Origin: Pseudoalteromonas phenolica
GTDB taxonomy: Bacteria > Pseudomonadota > Gammaproteobacteria > Enterobacterales > Alteromonadaceae
DNA: 55,956 nt
Reading direction: 5' to 3'
Assembly: GCF_005886345.1 (NCBI RefSeq)
Contig: NZ_PNEC01000061.1
Location: 1 to 55,956 of the forward strand
The notes under the pieces are model-generated. The model made no database searches, was not told the DNA's origin, and was given only the letters and a program-made list of their open reading frames with translations. Positions 25,850 through 35,087 of this stretch are shown here, one piece after another. The translations under genes and the position numbers were made by a program. The number at the start of each line of letters is the position of its first letter. Position 1 is the first letter of the stretch.

Positions 25850-26479
25850 CTATTCACTTTGTGTTTGATCGTCAATTACAACATGTTCAGGAATGGTAAA
25901 ATTAAATAGGCTACTGTCTAAAGTACCGTTCAATTTGATATCTGAAAATTTAAACTCTGTTAATTGACCTGATAAATCCACCACCAATATTTTTGAAAGT
26001 TGTTTGTCAGTATTAAACTGTAATTCTAACGACTCTACTTGCGAGTCTGTTGTCGACTTGGGGATGATTTTGTAATTATCTTTAGTCTTAGAAACCTGAT
26101 ACTTTTCCCATTGTGTTTTAGCATTTGTAGTTAATAAAACAAAAGGCGTTGTTTCGATCAGATTCAGGCTGGCCATAATGGTCACTTGCTCTGCAAATTC
26201 ATCGTAATAATAAGCACGATGACCATCAGAAACCAACATAGTTGAGTCAGGCTCTTGTTGTTGCCAATGAATTTTTAAAGGCTGAGCTAACGCTAAGTTA
26301 CCCGAGCCTGTTTGTAATACCTCACCTTGTTCATCAGTGACTTTTTGATTAAAGTTCGCTTTAAACGTCGTCATTTCAGATAGCTTAGCTTTAAGTTCAA
26401 TTGCAGCATCTGCAAATGCGGCTTGTGACAAAAACAGCGAAGACAAACCGACTAAACTTGATAATAGTGTTTTTTTCAT
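25850..26479 (-). CDS. lolA: Outer-membrane lipoprotein carrier LolA
   Basis: Periplasmic chaperone that takes lipoproteins from LolCDE to LolB. The 209 residues begin with a signal peptide (K-K-T-L-L, hydrophobic core, cut after A-F-A near 23) followed by the all-beta LolA fold: F-N-Q-K-V-T near 43, I-H-W-Q near 69 and Y-Y-D near 90. Three bases separate it from ftsK. Confidence 0.93.
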   Translation of the reverse strand: MKKTLLSSLVGLSSLFLSQAAFADAAIELKAKLSEMTTFKANFNQKVTDEQGEVLQTGSGNLALAQPLKIHWQQQEPDSTMLVSDGHRAYYYDEFAEQVTIMASLNLIETTPFVLLTTNAKTQWEKYQVSKTKDNYKIIPKSTTDSQVESLELQFNTDKQLSKILVVDLSGQLTEFKFSDIKLNGTLDSSLFNFTIPEHVVIDDQTQSE

Positions 26480-26482
26480 AAT

Positions 26483-29107
26483 TTAATTTACTCCCCCTTT
26501 AGGGACTAATACTTCTCGAGCACCATTATGCCCTGGTGAACTTACGACACCTGACGCTTCCATTTGTTCAACCAAACGAGCTGCTCGGTTATAGCCAACG
26601 CGAAGCTTACGCTGCACACTCGAAACAGATACTTTGCCTGATTCAATAACAAAGCTAACGGCTTCGTCATAAAGTGGATCTGATTCATCGTCACCACCTT
26701 CTGATGTTTCACCCGGTAATAAAATATCTTCAGTGGCATCACCACATAAGATTTCTTCAATGTAATTCGGTTTACCGCGGGCTTTCCAGTCGTTTACAAC
26801 AGCATGCACTTCGTGGTCATCAACAAACGCGCCGTGAACACGAATTGGTACGCTGGTACCTGGCGGTAAATACAACATGTCACCCATACCAAGTAAGTTT
26901 TCTGCACCTTGCTGATCTAAAATGGTACGAGAGTCAATTTTACTTGATACTTGGAAAGCCATTCGAGTTGGAATATTTGCTTTGATAAGACCTGTAATAA
27001 CATCTACAGACGGTCTTTGTGTTGCAAGCACTAAGTGAATACCAGCAGCTCGTGCTTTTTGTGCTATTCGTGCAATCAACTCTTCAACTTTTTTGCCTAC
27101 TATCATCATCATGTCGGCAAACTCGTCAATAACAACAACGATACTTGGCAGTTTATCGAGCTCTTCAGGCTCACTCGCCATACCATCTGTGTCTTTGAAC
27201 AGCGGATCTAAAATAGGTTGGCCTGCCTCTTTGGCCGCAAGTACTTTTTGGTTGTAACCTTTTAAGTTACGAACACCAAGCGCTGACATGAGTTTATAAC
27301 GGCGTTCCATCTCGCCAACACACCATCGCAGTGCATTTGACGCTTCTTTCATGTCTGTGACAACTTCACATAGTAGGTGCGGAATACCTTCATAAACAGA
27401 CAGCTCAAGCATTTTCGGGTCTATCATGATCATACGCACATCTGCAGGTGGTGACTTGTAAAGTAAACTCAAAATCATCACGTTCACACCTACCGACTTA
27501 CCTGAGCCTGTTGTACCAGCAACTAATAAATGCGGCATTTTGCCTAAATCAGCAACCACAGGCTGACCTGAAATATCTTTACCTAAAACCATGGTTAATG
27601 GTGATGGGTTTTCTTCAAATTTAGGTGCGTTAATCACTTCAGATAGGCGAACAATTTCTCTATGTTTATTTGGTAGTTCAAGACCAACATAGGTTTTACC
27701 TGGGATCACTTCCACAACACGAACACTGACTGCTGATAGTGAGCGAGCTAAGTCTTTTGCAAGGCCGGTGATTTTCGCAACTTTAATACCCGGTGCTAAA
27801 TCGAGCTCAAATCGTGTTACCACAGGACCTGGGTACACCCCGACTACACTCGCTTGAATATTAAAATCCAGTAGCTTCACTTCTACAAGACGAGAAACAG
27901 CATCCAATTCTTCTTTTGATATAGGGTTTTTCTGTTTATCTGGTCTGTCTAATAAATCGAGTGAAGGAAGTGGATCCTTTGGTGGCTCAGCATTCAGTAA
28001 TTCTTCAAACTTTTCTTTCGCTGTTGGCTCTGGCACGAAAACTGGTTTTTCTGAGTCAGTTTTAGGCTTAAGCGGTCTTGCTGGAGACTGAACTCTGGTT
28101 TCTGGCTCTTGAGCTAAAACAGGTGCATCGTCCAGCCCTTGTAAAGCGCTAGATGCATCAAAGTCGTCATCGTCGATCGCTGAGAAGTTGATTTCTTGCT
28201 CTAGAATGTCATCTAATTCATCAAATACATCCGCTCGAGAGTTATCGGTATTTGATTTATCAAAAGTAGGTTCACTTTTTATTGCTGTACTTTCTATTGC
28301 TGTACTTTCAGTGTGTTGATTTGTTTCTGAATCAATTTTCTTTGTAAATAGCCTGTCTTTTAATTTCGCAATTGGTTTTTGCTCTAGCGATTGTTGAGAA
28401 GTAATGTCAGATTGAGTATGTGTGACTTCAGTTTTGTCTGACATATCTTCAAGAGTTGTCATTTCATCTAATTGAACTGCAGTTTCTTGTCTAACGACAG
28501 GCTGTACTTGCTTGCTTGATTGGAAGTCTTGGAACTTGTTAAATAATAAACGGCAAGCTTGAATAAACTTTTCACCGATATAGTCAACAAACTCAACCCA
28601 AGATACCCCCGTCATTAAGGTTAAACCTGCAAAGAAAAAGCATAATAAAATAATTGAAGTGCCCGTGAATTTAAATGCCGGGATCATCGCATCACGAACG
28701 ACGTCGCCAATAAATCCACCTGAAGACACATGATAGATATCATCAAAGTTGATGCTACTTATGGCACTTGCTGAAGATACAAACAAAACTAGACCAATTA
28801 GTCTTAGGGCTAGAGTGACATAATCAAGGTGAAATAACTTGTGTGGTTTCTTAAACAATAAATACCCAGCTAGTTGGATAGCTGCAGGCACTAAAAACGC
28901 CATCCAACCGAAACTGACTAGTAAAATATCAGCAACCCACGCACCTGCTGTGCCTGTGATATTTTTTACTTCAAGATATTCACCTGTTTGAGACCAAGCT
29001 GGATCTGATGGGTCAAAGCTTATCAAGGCACATAAAGTAAATAATGCCGTGAATGTGCTGACGATCAGGCCAGTTTCAAGTAGCCTCTGAATTCCATTAA
29101 GACGCAT
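26483..29107 (-). CDS. ftsK: DNA translocase FtsK
   Basis: FtsK pumps DNA at the division septum and activates XerCD at dif. The 874 residues give four membrane helices within 15-170, an acidic/Pro-Ser-rich linker at about 190-390, the hexameric motor with Walker A A-G-T-T-G-S-G-K-S-V near 530 and I-D-E-F-A-D-M-M near 660, and the winged-helix gamma domain at about 810-870 that reads KOPS. The linker is short compared with E. coli (1329 residues total). A 15-bp tandem duplication at 28281-28310 duplicates E-S-T-A-I in the linker. Confidence 0.96.
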   Translation of the reverse strand: MRLNGIQRLLETGLIVSTFTALFTLCALISFDPSDPAWSQTGEYLEVKNITGTAGAWVADILLVSFGWMAFLVPAAIQLAGYLLFKKPHKLFHLDYVTLALRLIGLVLFVSSASAISSINFDDIYHVSSGGFIGDVVRDAMIPAFKFTGTSIILLCFFFAGLTLMTGVSWVEFVDYIGEKFIQACRLLFNKFQDFQSSKQVQPVVRQETAVQLDEMTTLEDMSDKTEVTHTQSDITSQQSLEQKPIAKLKDRLFTKKIDSETNQHTESTAIESTAIKSEPTFDKSNTDNSRADVFDELDDILEQEINFSAIDDDDFDASSALQGLDDAPVLAQEPETRVQSPARPLKPKTDSEKPVFVPEPTAKEKFEELLNAEPPKDPLPSLDLLDRPDKQKNPISKEELDAVSRLVEVKLLDFNIQASVVGVYPGPVVTRFELDLAPGIKVAKITGLAKDLARSLSAVSVRVVEVIPGKTYVGLELPNKHREIVRLSEVINAPKFEENPSPLTMVLGKDISGQPVVADLGKMPHLLVAGTTGSGKSVGVNVMILSLLYKSPPADVRMIMIDPKMLELSVYEGIPHLLCEVVTDMKEASNALRWCVGEMERRYKLMSALGVRNLKGYNQKVLAAKEAGQPILDPLFKDTDGMASEPEELDKLPSIVVVIDEFADMMMIVGKKVEELIARIAQKARAAGIHLVLATQRPSVDVITGLIKANIPTRMAFQVSSKIDSRTILDQQGAENLLGMGDMLYLPPGTSVPIRVHGAFVDDHEVHAVVNDWKARGKPNYIEEILCGDATEDILLPGETSEGGDDESDPLYDEAVSFVIESGKVSVSSVQRKLRVGYNRAARLVEQMEASGVVSSPGHNGAREVLVPKGGVN

Positions 29108-29265
29108 AAAGTGCGTTTACCCCTAGTTTGCCTTGGTTTAGATTTTTTATTGAGTGCAATTGATGCTTTTTTGGTAAATCTAAACTTTTGGATATTAAAA
29201 TCTTTTTTATCTGAATAAGCGCTTAAGCACGCTTTTGTAATAACTATAACAATACCAAGAAATAA

Positions 29266-29745
29266 CTAAGCTTCACAGGGTTTTATTACTTCTCCGAGCT
29301 CACCTTTTACCTCTTCCATAACAACATAAGTACGACTTTCACTTATATTTGGTAATTGCAGCAGTATGTCGCCCAAAACCCCCCGATACTCAGACATATC
29401 TGTTACACGAGTTTTAAGTAAAAAATCAAAATTACCAGACACTAAGTGACATTCAATTATTTCATCATGCTGCCTAACAGCCTGATTGAACTTATCGAAT
29501 ACGTCAGGGCTATTCTTATTTACTGTTACTTCTACATACACTAAGAGGCCTTGCCCTAACTTTGTTGGATCAACAACCGCTTTATATCCTTTTATATAGC
29601 CTTCTCGCTCCAACTTTTTCACACGCTCTAAACAAGGCGTTGCACTAAGTCCAATTCTCCTTGCTAACTCTACATTTGAAAGTCTGCCATCTTTCTGAAG
29701 TTCTACTAAAATGTTTCTGTCTATTCGATCTAACTGTTGGTACAT
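29266..29745 (-). CDS. lrp: Leucine-responsive regulatory protein
   Basis: 159 residues: an N-terminal helix-turn-helix (L-S-N-V-E-L-A-R-R-I-G-L-S near 22-34) and a C-terminal RAM/AsnC ligand domain. The position directly upstream of ftsK is that of the global regulator Lrp in enterobacteria. It is also divergent (144 bp) from alanine dehydrogenase, and alanine is a known Lrp effector, so it may control both itself and ald. Confidence 0.92.
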   Translation of the reverse strand: MYQQLDRIDRNILVELQKDGRLSNVELARRIGLSATPCLERVKKLEREGYIKGYKAVVDPTKLGQGLLVYVEVTVNKNSPDVFDKFNQAVRQHDEIIECHLVSGNFDFLLKTRVTDMSEYRGVLGDILLQLPNISESRTYVVMEEVKGELGEVIKPCEA

Positions 29746-29889
29746 GTGCTTTTCAGAGTTTTAATCTGCCATACGATGATTTTTAGAATTTACGTCTAGA
29801 AGATACACCAAAAAAGGTAGGACATACTAGCTAATGACCAATATAATAGTCGAAAATTTTATCCCGTTCTTATATGTGAGGCGATTATT

Positions 29890-31011
29890 ATGCTTATCGG
29901 TGTACCTAAAGAAATAAAAAACCATGAATACCGTGTTGGTATGGTTCCAGCAAGTGTTCGTGAATTAATTAACCACGGCCACCAAGTTGTTGTTGAAACA
30001 AATGCTGGTATTGGCATTGGTTTTACTGACGAAGATTACATTGCAGTTGGTGCAGAAATCTTACCAACAGCTGCTGATGTTTTTGCAAAAGCAGACATGA
30101 TTGTTAAAGTAAAAGAGCCTCAAGCAGTTGAGCGCGCTATGTTACGTGAAGGTCAAATCCTATTCACTTACCTTCACCTTGCACCAGATCTTCCACAAAC
30201 TGAAGACCTTGTTAAGAGCAAGTCTATCTGTATCGCATACGAAACTGTTACTGACGCTCGTGGTGGCTTACCACTTCTAGCGCCTATGTCAGAAGTTGCT
30301 GGCCGTATGTCAATTCAAGCTGGCGCTCAGGCACTTGAAAAATCAAATGCAGGTCGTGGTATGCTTTTAGGTGGTGTACCTGGTGTTGAGCCTGCTAAAG
30401 TAGTTGTTATTGGTGCTGGTATGGTTGGTAACAATGCAGCGCAAATGGCTGTTGGCATGGGTGCTGATGTTGTTGTTCTTGACCGTAACGTTGACGTTCT
30501 TCGTCGTGTAGACGCACAATTCGGCAACCGTGTTAAAGCTGTATACTCTACTGCTGACGCACTTGAAAAGCACGTACTTGAAGCTGATCTTGTAATCGGT
30601 GGTGTACTTATCCCAGGCGCTGCAGCGCCAAAACTAGTAACTGCTGAACACATCAAGAACATGAAACCTGGTTCTGCAATCGTTGACGTTGCAATCGACC
30701 AAGGTGGTTGTATTGAAACTTCTAAAGCAACTACACACGCTGAACCAACATACATCGTTGATGACGTTGTTCACTATTGTGTTGCTAACATGCCTGGTGC
30801 TGTTCCACGAACTTCAACGTTTGCACTAAACAATGCAACGTTACCGTATATCATCAAGCTTGCAAACAAAGGCTATAAAGCTGCACTTCTTGAAGACGAT
30901 CACTTCATGAATGGCTTAAACGTGATCAACGGTCAAATTACATGTAAAGAAGTTGCTGAAGGCTTCAACATGGAATTCGTAGATGCTCGTACTGCACTAG
31001 AAAATGCTTAA
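29890..31011 (+). CDS. ald: Alanine dehydrogenase
   Basis: Reversible NAD-dependent deamination of L-alanine to pyruvate and ammonia. The 373 residues start M-L-I-G-V-P-K-E-I-K-N-H-E-Y-R-V, as in the family; T-Y-L-H-L-A near 93 contains the catalytic His, and the Rossmann motif G-A-G-M-V-G-N-N-A is near 177. A GAGG ribosome site precedes the ATG. Codon use is strongly biased toward optimal codons, suggesting high expression. Single gene with a strong terminator, divergent from lrp. Confidence 0.96.
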   Translation: MLIGVPKEIKNHEYRVGMVPASVRELINHGHQVVVETNAGIGIGFTDEDYIAVGAEILPTAADVFAKADMIVKVKEPQAVERAMLREGQILFTYLHLAPDLPQTEDLVKSKSICIAYETVTDARGGLPLLAPMSEVAGRMSIQAGAQALEKSNAGRGMLLGGVPGVEPAKVVVIGAGMVGNNAAQMAVGMGADVVVLDRNVDVLRRVDAQFGNRVKAVYSTADALEKHVLEADLVIGGVLIPGAAAPKLVTAEHIKNMKPGSAIVDVAIDQGGCIETSKATTHAEPTYIVDDVVHYCVANMPGAVPRTSTFALNNATLPYIIKLANKGYKAALLEDDHFMNGLNVINGQITCKEVAEGFNMEFVDARTALENA

Positions 31012-31027
31012 TCTGTAAGTAGAATGA

Positions 31028-31054
31028 AAAAACCCGCTTTAAGCGGGTTTTTTT
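31028..31054 (+). terminator. Terminator of ald
   Basis: The stem is AAACCCGCTT/AAGCGGGTTT (31030-31039 with 31041-31050), followed by a T-run. Confidence 0.88.
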
Positions 31055-31099
31055 ATTTTATTTAATTACAGAAGTTAAATCTAAATATTTAACCAAGTA

Positions 31100-31534
31100 T
31101 TACCACTCAAACATATAGGCCATTTTACTGATTGTTCTTAAAGCGACGTTATGTGTATTTCGTTTAGCATACAAATGTTGCAAAGATTTATCTTTGATCT
31201 CACCCACCACCACTTCTTTAACTTGATAACCTAAGGCATGGGCTGCTTGTGCATAGGCGACAAATTCCCATTTCTTAATATTAGTGTTATCAACGATCAC
31301 AAGTGGAATCCCCTCAGCCAGCGCATTGATATAACGAGCAAGATTCAAATTATGAAATTCTGATAGCTTGAATTTATCGAAATGATACTCACCTTGTTCA
31401 TTGTAAAAATAGTCGTCTGTCGCACAAATCGCGTATCGTGTCTCGTCACCTGCGACGAGTTCGTCGACTAAGTTTTGTGCATAATGGCTTTTGCCTGAAC
31501 CTGGGAGCCCTCTTAGAATAAAAACTTGCTTCAT
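31100..31534 (-). CDS. P-loop kinase-like ATP-binding protein (N4BP2/polynucleotide-kinase type)
   Basis: 144 residues with Walker A G-L-P-G-S-G-K-S (9-16), an A-T-D-D-Y-F segment near 39, V-D-N-T-N near 81 and a late Arg-rich lid; this is the pattern of small AAA_33/zeta-toxin-like kinases. The substrate is unknown; it may be a nucleotide, RNA end or small molecule. No antitoxin-like partner sits beside it, so a toxin role is not supported. Monocistronic, convergent with ald. Confidence 0.75.
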   Translation of the reverse strand: MKQVFILRGLPGSGKSHYAQNLVDELVAGDETRYAICATDDYFYNEQGEYHFDKFKLSEFHNLNLARYINALAEGIPLVIVDNTNIKKWEFVAYAQAAHALGYQVKEVVVGEIKDKSLQHLYAKRNTHNVALRTISKMAYMFEW

Positions 31535-31764
31535 TGCCTCTCAACTAATTACTTATTTTTATCACTGAATATACGCCAATGATGCCATATTTATGCAAAT
31601 TAGTCATGGTACTTATATGTAGAGTGTTATTTAGTGCAATTGACCTGAAAAGAGTTGTCATAAATGGTTTTTTTATTTGCTCATCACAGGTAAGATAATG
31701 CCCTCGTACCAAAGGGTACGACAGTTTAAATAATTATTAGAGTAACTAAATCATTGGAGTGAAG

Positions 31765-33162
31765 ATGAGCCACATAGCGATAACGGAGCTACTTAAAGGC
31801 ACCGTTGCGGTAGACAGCCAAGTAACAGTAAAAGGTTGGATCCGTACACGCCGCGATTCTAAAGCAGGTATTTCTTTCTTAGCCGTACACGACGGTTCTT
31901 GTTTTAACCCTATTCAAGCGGTTGTTCCGAATTCGCTCAATAATTATGATGAAGTTACCAATTTAACTGCTGGTTGTTCAGTTAGCGTAACGGGTAAACT
32001 GGTTGAGTCTCAGGGCCAAGGCCAAGCTTTCGAAATCCAAGCTGATACAGTTGAAGTTATCGGTTTAGTTGAAAACCCAGATACTTACCCTATGGCTGCA
32101 AAGCGCCATAGTATCGAATTCTTACGTGAACACGCGCACTTACGCCCTCGTACGAATGTAATTGGTGCTGTGACACGTGTTCGCAACTGTTTATCACAAG
32201 CCATTCACCGTTTCTTCCACGAACGTGGTTACATGTGGATCAGTACGCCAATCATCACAGCAAGTGACTGTGAAGGTGCGGGTGAAATGTTCCGTGTATC
32301 AACATTAGATATGCAGAATCTTCCGCTTACAGATAAAGGTGACATTGACTACTCGGAAGACTTCTTCGGTAAAGAAGCTTTCTTAACAGTATCTGGTCAG
32401 TTAAATGGTGAAACATACGCAAGTGCGATGTCAAAAATCTACACATTTGGTCCAACTTTCCGTGCTGAGAACTCAAATACGTCTCGACACCTTGCTGAGT
32501 TCTGGATGGTAGAGCCAGAAGTTGCATTTGCTGACTTAGAAGACATCGCGAGCCTTGCTGAAGATATGCTTAAGTATGTATTTAAAGCAGTACTTAATGA
32601 GCGTCGTGACGATATGGAATTTTTCGCACAACGTATCGAGAAAACAGCGATCTCTCGTTTAGAAGAGTTTGTTGAAAAAGATTTCGCACAAGTTGATTAT
32701 ACTGATGCAATCACAATCCTTGAGAGCTGTGGTAAGAAATTTGAGTTCCCAGTTGAATGGGGTGTAGATTTACAATCTGAGCACGAACGTTATCTTGCAG
32801 AAGAGCACTTTAAAGCACCTGTAGTAATTAAAAACTACCCTCGTGACATTAAAGCATTCTATATGCGCCAGAATGAAGATGGCAAAACAGTAGCTGCTAT
32901 GGACGTAGTAGCACCTGGTATTGGTGAGATCATCGGTGGCTCTCAACGTGAAGAACGTTTAGATGTACTAGACGCACGTTTAGAAGAGATGGGTCTACAC
33001 AAAGAAGACTACAGTTGGTACCGCGATTTACGTAAGTATGGCACAGTGCCTCACTCAGGCTTTGGTTTAGGCTTTGAGCGCTTGGTTGCTTATGTGACTG
33101 GTATGGGCAATGTGCGTGATGTTATCGCCTTCCCTCGTACTAAAGGTAATGCAAACTACTAA
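31765..33162 (+). CDS. asnS: Asparaginyl-tRNA synthetase
   Basis: Charges tRNA-Asn. An OB-fold anticodon domain (about 15-110) precedes the class II core with F-R-A-E-N-S-N-T-S-R (motif 2) and G-F-G-L-G-F-E-R (motif 3). 465 residues from the ATG at 31765. A GTG two codons upstream is open, but the GGAG ribosome site overlaps it and sits 5 nt from the ATG, which also fits the E. coli protein. The leader contains a small hairpin TCGTACC/GGTACGA (31704-31721). Confidence 0.96.
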   Translation: MSHIAITELLKGTVAVDSQVTVKGWIRTRRDSKAGISFLAVHDGSCFNPIQAVVPNSLNNYDEVTNLTAGCSVSVTGKLVESQGQGQAFEIQADTVEVIGLVENPDTYPMAAKRHSIEFLREHAHLRPRTNVIGAVTRVRNCLSQAIHRFFHERGYMWISTPIITASDCEGAGEMFRVSTLDMQNLPLTDKGDIDYSEDFFGKEAFLTVSGQLNGETYASAMSKIYTFGPTFRAENSNTSRHLAEFWMVEPEVAFADLEDIASLAEDMLKYVFKAVLNERRDDMEFFAQRIEKTAISRLEEFVEKDFAQVDYTDAITILESCGKKFEFPVEWGVDLQSEHERYLAEEHFKAPVVIKNYPRDIKAFYMRQNEDGKTVAAMDVVAPGIGEIIGGSQREERLDVLDARLEEMGLHKEDYSWYRDLRKYGTVPHSGFGLGFERLVAYVTGMGNVRDVIAFPRTKGNANY

Positions 33163-33177
33163 TCTGCATTTGCTTGT

Positions 33178-33204
33178 AAAAAGCGCCAAATTGGCGCTTT
33201 TTTT
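33178..33204 (+). terminator. Terminator of asnS
   Basis: The stem is AAAAGCGCCAA/TTGGCGCTTTT with a 1-nt centre, followed by Ts. Confidence 0.87.
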
Positions 33205-33241
33205 GTTTGTTGCATAAAGATGAACCAAAATCTTATGCAAA

Positions 33242-33270
33242 AAAAATCCCCGTACAAAACGGGGATTTTT
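33242..33270 (-). terminator. Terminator of fklB
   Basis: The stem is AAAAATCCCCGT/ACGGGGATTTTT with a short loop; T-run on the minus strand. Confidence 0.82.
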
Positions 33271-33323
33271 ATAGCTGATTCAATTCACTGTTGTGACATT
33301 GAAATCAAGCAGTAAATTCTTAA

Positions 33324-33941
33324 TTAAAGAACTTCTAATAGCTCAACATCAAAGATTAAAGTTGAGAAAGGTGCGATTGATGCACCAGCACCACGCTCAC
33401 CGTATGCTAGGTCATGTGGGATATATAGACGGAATTTAGCACCTGGCGCCATTAGTTGAAGTGCTTCAGTCCAACCTTTGATAACACCATTTACTGGGAA
33501 TTCAGCAGGTTGACCACGCTCAACAGAGCTGTCGAAAACAGTACCATTGATTAATGTACCGTGGTAATGAACACGTACAGTTGAATCTGCAGCTGGCTTA
33601 TCACCTTCACCTGTTGCTAGAACTTCATATTGTAAGCCTGACTCAGTAACAGTTACTTCTGCACGCTTAGCGTTGTCTTCTAAGAAAGCCGTACCTTCAG
33701 CAGCTAAAACTTTAGCTTCTTCTTCGCGACGCTTTTGAATTTCTGCATTGATAGCTTCAAATGCTGCTTGAATTTCAGGGATTTCAACACGAAGTGCTTC
33801 ACCAGCATACGCATCTTTCATACCTTCAAACACTGAGTGAAGGTTAAGACCATCGAAAGGGTTCGCTTTAAGCTGTTCGCCCATTTGAAGACCGATACCG
33901 TAGCTTGCTTTTTCTGCACCTGTATTAAATAAATCAGACAT
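33324..33941 (-). CDS. fklB: FKBP-type peptidyl-prolyl isomerase FklB
   Basis: 205 residues: an N-terminal helical dimerisation part (A-S-Y-G-I-G-L-Q-M-G at 12-21) and a C-terminal FKBP domain (V-H-Y-H-G-T-L near 124, V-F-D-S-S near 134, P-F-S-T-L-I-F-D-V-E near the end). There is no signal peptide, so it is the cytoplasmic FKBP22 (FklB) rather than periplasmic FkpA. Catalyses proline isomerisation during folding. Single gene with its own terminator. Confidence 0.93.
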   Translation of the reverse strand: MSDLFNTGAEKASYGIGLQMGEQLKANPFDGLNLHSVFEGMKDAYAGEALRVEIPEIQAAFEAINAEIQKRREEEAKVLAAEGTAFLEDNAKRAEVTVTESGLQYEVLATGEGDKPAADSTVRVHYHGTLINGTVFDSSVERGQPAEFPVNGVIKGWTEALQLMAPGAKFRLYIPHDLAYGERGAGASIAPFSTLIFDVELLEVL

Positions 33942-34006
33942 GTAAATTTTCGCTTTTTTAATTTAAAGAATGTTGCAGTGTAACACACTGCAGATTGAGA
34001 TAAAGG

Positions 34007-34378
34007 TTACTCTGCTTGCTGCTTATCCATTAATTTCTTAAGCTCTATCACAACAAATGTTGCAAACGGTAAACTTAATACCAAGGCAAGTTTTAACTCT
34101 TTGCTGTAGTCGATAAGTTGCTCTGTGAAAAAATACCCAAAGCCAATAATACCAAAAGCACCAACTATCATTGCGCAGAATATTGGCCATACTTTTTCGT
34201 ACTTAACAATTAAATGACCAACTAATAGATTAAACAGAAATGTGTAGAGAACGGTGTTAAGAAGATTCGGGTCTTGTTGTGCATCGATTGATAATTGCAA
34301 TGCCATTTCCAAGCCACTGACATAGAAAAAACTAAAAATGATCCAAAGTGAAAAACGCTTTACCAAATCAAGTTTCAT
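34007..34378 (-). CDS. Small inner-membrane protein, unknown function
   Basis: 123 residues, four hydrophobic helices, no recognised family. The start is set at the ATG at 34378, which has a GGAGG ribosome site 5-8 nt upstream. The open frame extends further upstream, but that part runs through the tRNA-Ser gene and its terminator and cannot be protein. It lies just downstream of tRNA-Ser on the same strand and upstream of fklB. Confidence 0.65.
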   Translation of the reverse strand: MKLDLVKRFSLWIIFSFFYVSGLEMALQLSIDAQQDPNLLNTVLYTFLFNLLVGHLIVKYEKVWPIFCAMIVGAFGIIGFGYFFTEQLIDYSKELKLALVLSLPFATFVVIELKKLMDKQQAE

Positions 34379-34392
34379 ACTTCCTCCAAACG

Positions 34393-34417
34393 AAAAAAAC
34401 CGCCTAAAGGCGGTTTT
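34393..34417 (-). terminator. Terminator of tRNA-Ser
   Basis: AAAACCGCC (34396-34404) pairs with GGCGGTTTT (34409-34417) around a 4-nt loop; seven Ts follow on the minus strand. It separates the tRNA from the small membrane gene. Confidence 0.85.
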
Positions 34418-34427
34418 GGGAATGAGG

Positions 34428-34518
34428 TGGCGGAGAGATAGGGATTTGAACCCTAGATACGCTATTAACGTATGCCGGTTTTCAAGACCGGTGCTTTCAA
34501 CCACTCAGCCATCTCTCC
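34428..34518 (-). tRNA. tRNA-Ser, anticodon UGA
   Basis: 91 nt including an encoded 3' CCA. The acceptor arm GGAGAGAT pairs with ATCTCTCC; the D arm contains GGCTGAGTGG; the anticodon loop CTTGAAA within CGGTCTTGAAAACCG gives UGA. A long variable arm (about ATACGTTAATAGCGTAT) marks a class II serine tRNA, and GGTTCAAATCC is the T loop. Reads UCA and related serine codons. Confidence 0.96.
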
Positions 34519-34602
34519 GTTGTTGGCGCGAATGATAGAGATTTTTACAAACCTTGTAAAGTACTATTTTAAAAAAAGAACCAATATTGAATTGTTTGAT
34601 TA

Positions 34603-34974
34603 CTAATAATACTGTTTTGGTCGTTTCGCTATGAATGCGCCCATTAAACTCACGCAAGTTAAGCTTATTAGTACAAATGCTGAATCAACAAATAATTTTG
34701 TGATCTCATCTAATGTATAATTTTGTGTGTATAAAAGTGGTGCAAATGAAATGCTTCCGACAAAAAGCAACACTTTAAAAGCTCTAGAGAATTCATAGCG
34801 TTTACTATAGTTCATCCACCAAGTAAGTACTAAAAGTAAAAATGATGCTGGAAGAAATAAATATTGAACATGTTCCGTGACATAAGATGAATAGTAAGAA
34901 AGAGCAGCCCCTATTGCGGACCACAATAACCAAACCCACCAATTCTCTTTTTCTTTTAAAAATAGATTGCCCAT
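34603..34974 (-). CDS. Hypothetical membrane protein
   Basis: 123 residues with about four hydrophobic helices (near 14-32, 37-55, 65-80 and 93-113), a Trp-rich N-terminus (N-W-W-V-W-L-L-W) and a basic C-terminus. Not recognised. Alone between tRNA-Ser and trhO, with AT-rich flanks and no evident terminator. Confidence 0.6.
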   Translation of the reverse strand: MGNLFLKEKENWWVWLLWSAIGAALSYYSSYVTEHVQYLFLPASFLLLVLTWWMNYSKRYEFSRAFKVLLFVGSISFAPLLYTQNYTLDEITKLFVDSAFVLISLTCVSLMGAFIAKRPKQYY

Positions 34975-35057
34975 AAAGTGTCACATGATTTTATTATTAT
35001 TAATATCTTTATAAGACTAACAAATATATTGGCTATAAAACAACCGTCTCGGGCAAC

Positions 35058-35082
35058 AAAAAAGCGCTCAATTGAGCGCTTT
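35058..35082 (-). terminator. Terminator of trhO
   Basis: The perfect palindrome AAAGCGCTCAATTGAGCGCTTT at 35061-35082 lies just past the trhO stop; T-run on the minus strand. Confidence 0.8.
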
Positions 35083-35087
35083 CTTAA

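Noticed and set aside
30327..30755. 142-codon ORF antisense to ald
   Set aside because: It mirrors the strongly biased codons of ald; no ribosome site and no recognisable family.
31100..31534. Zeta-type toxin for the small P-loop kinase
   Set aside because: No antitoxin-like partner beside it; kinase-type motifs alone do not support a toxin.
34379..34504. N-terminal extension of the small membrane protein upstream of 34378
   Set aside because: It is the translation of the tRNA-Ser gene and its terminator; a good ribosome site exists at the internal ATG.
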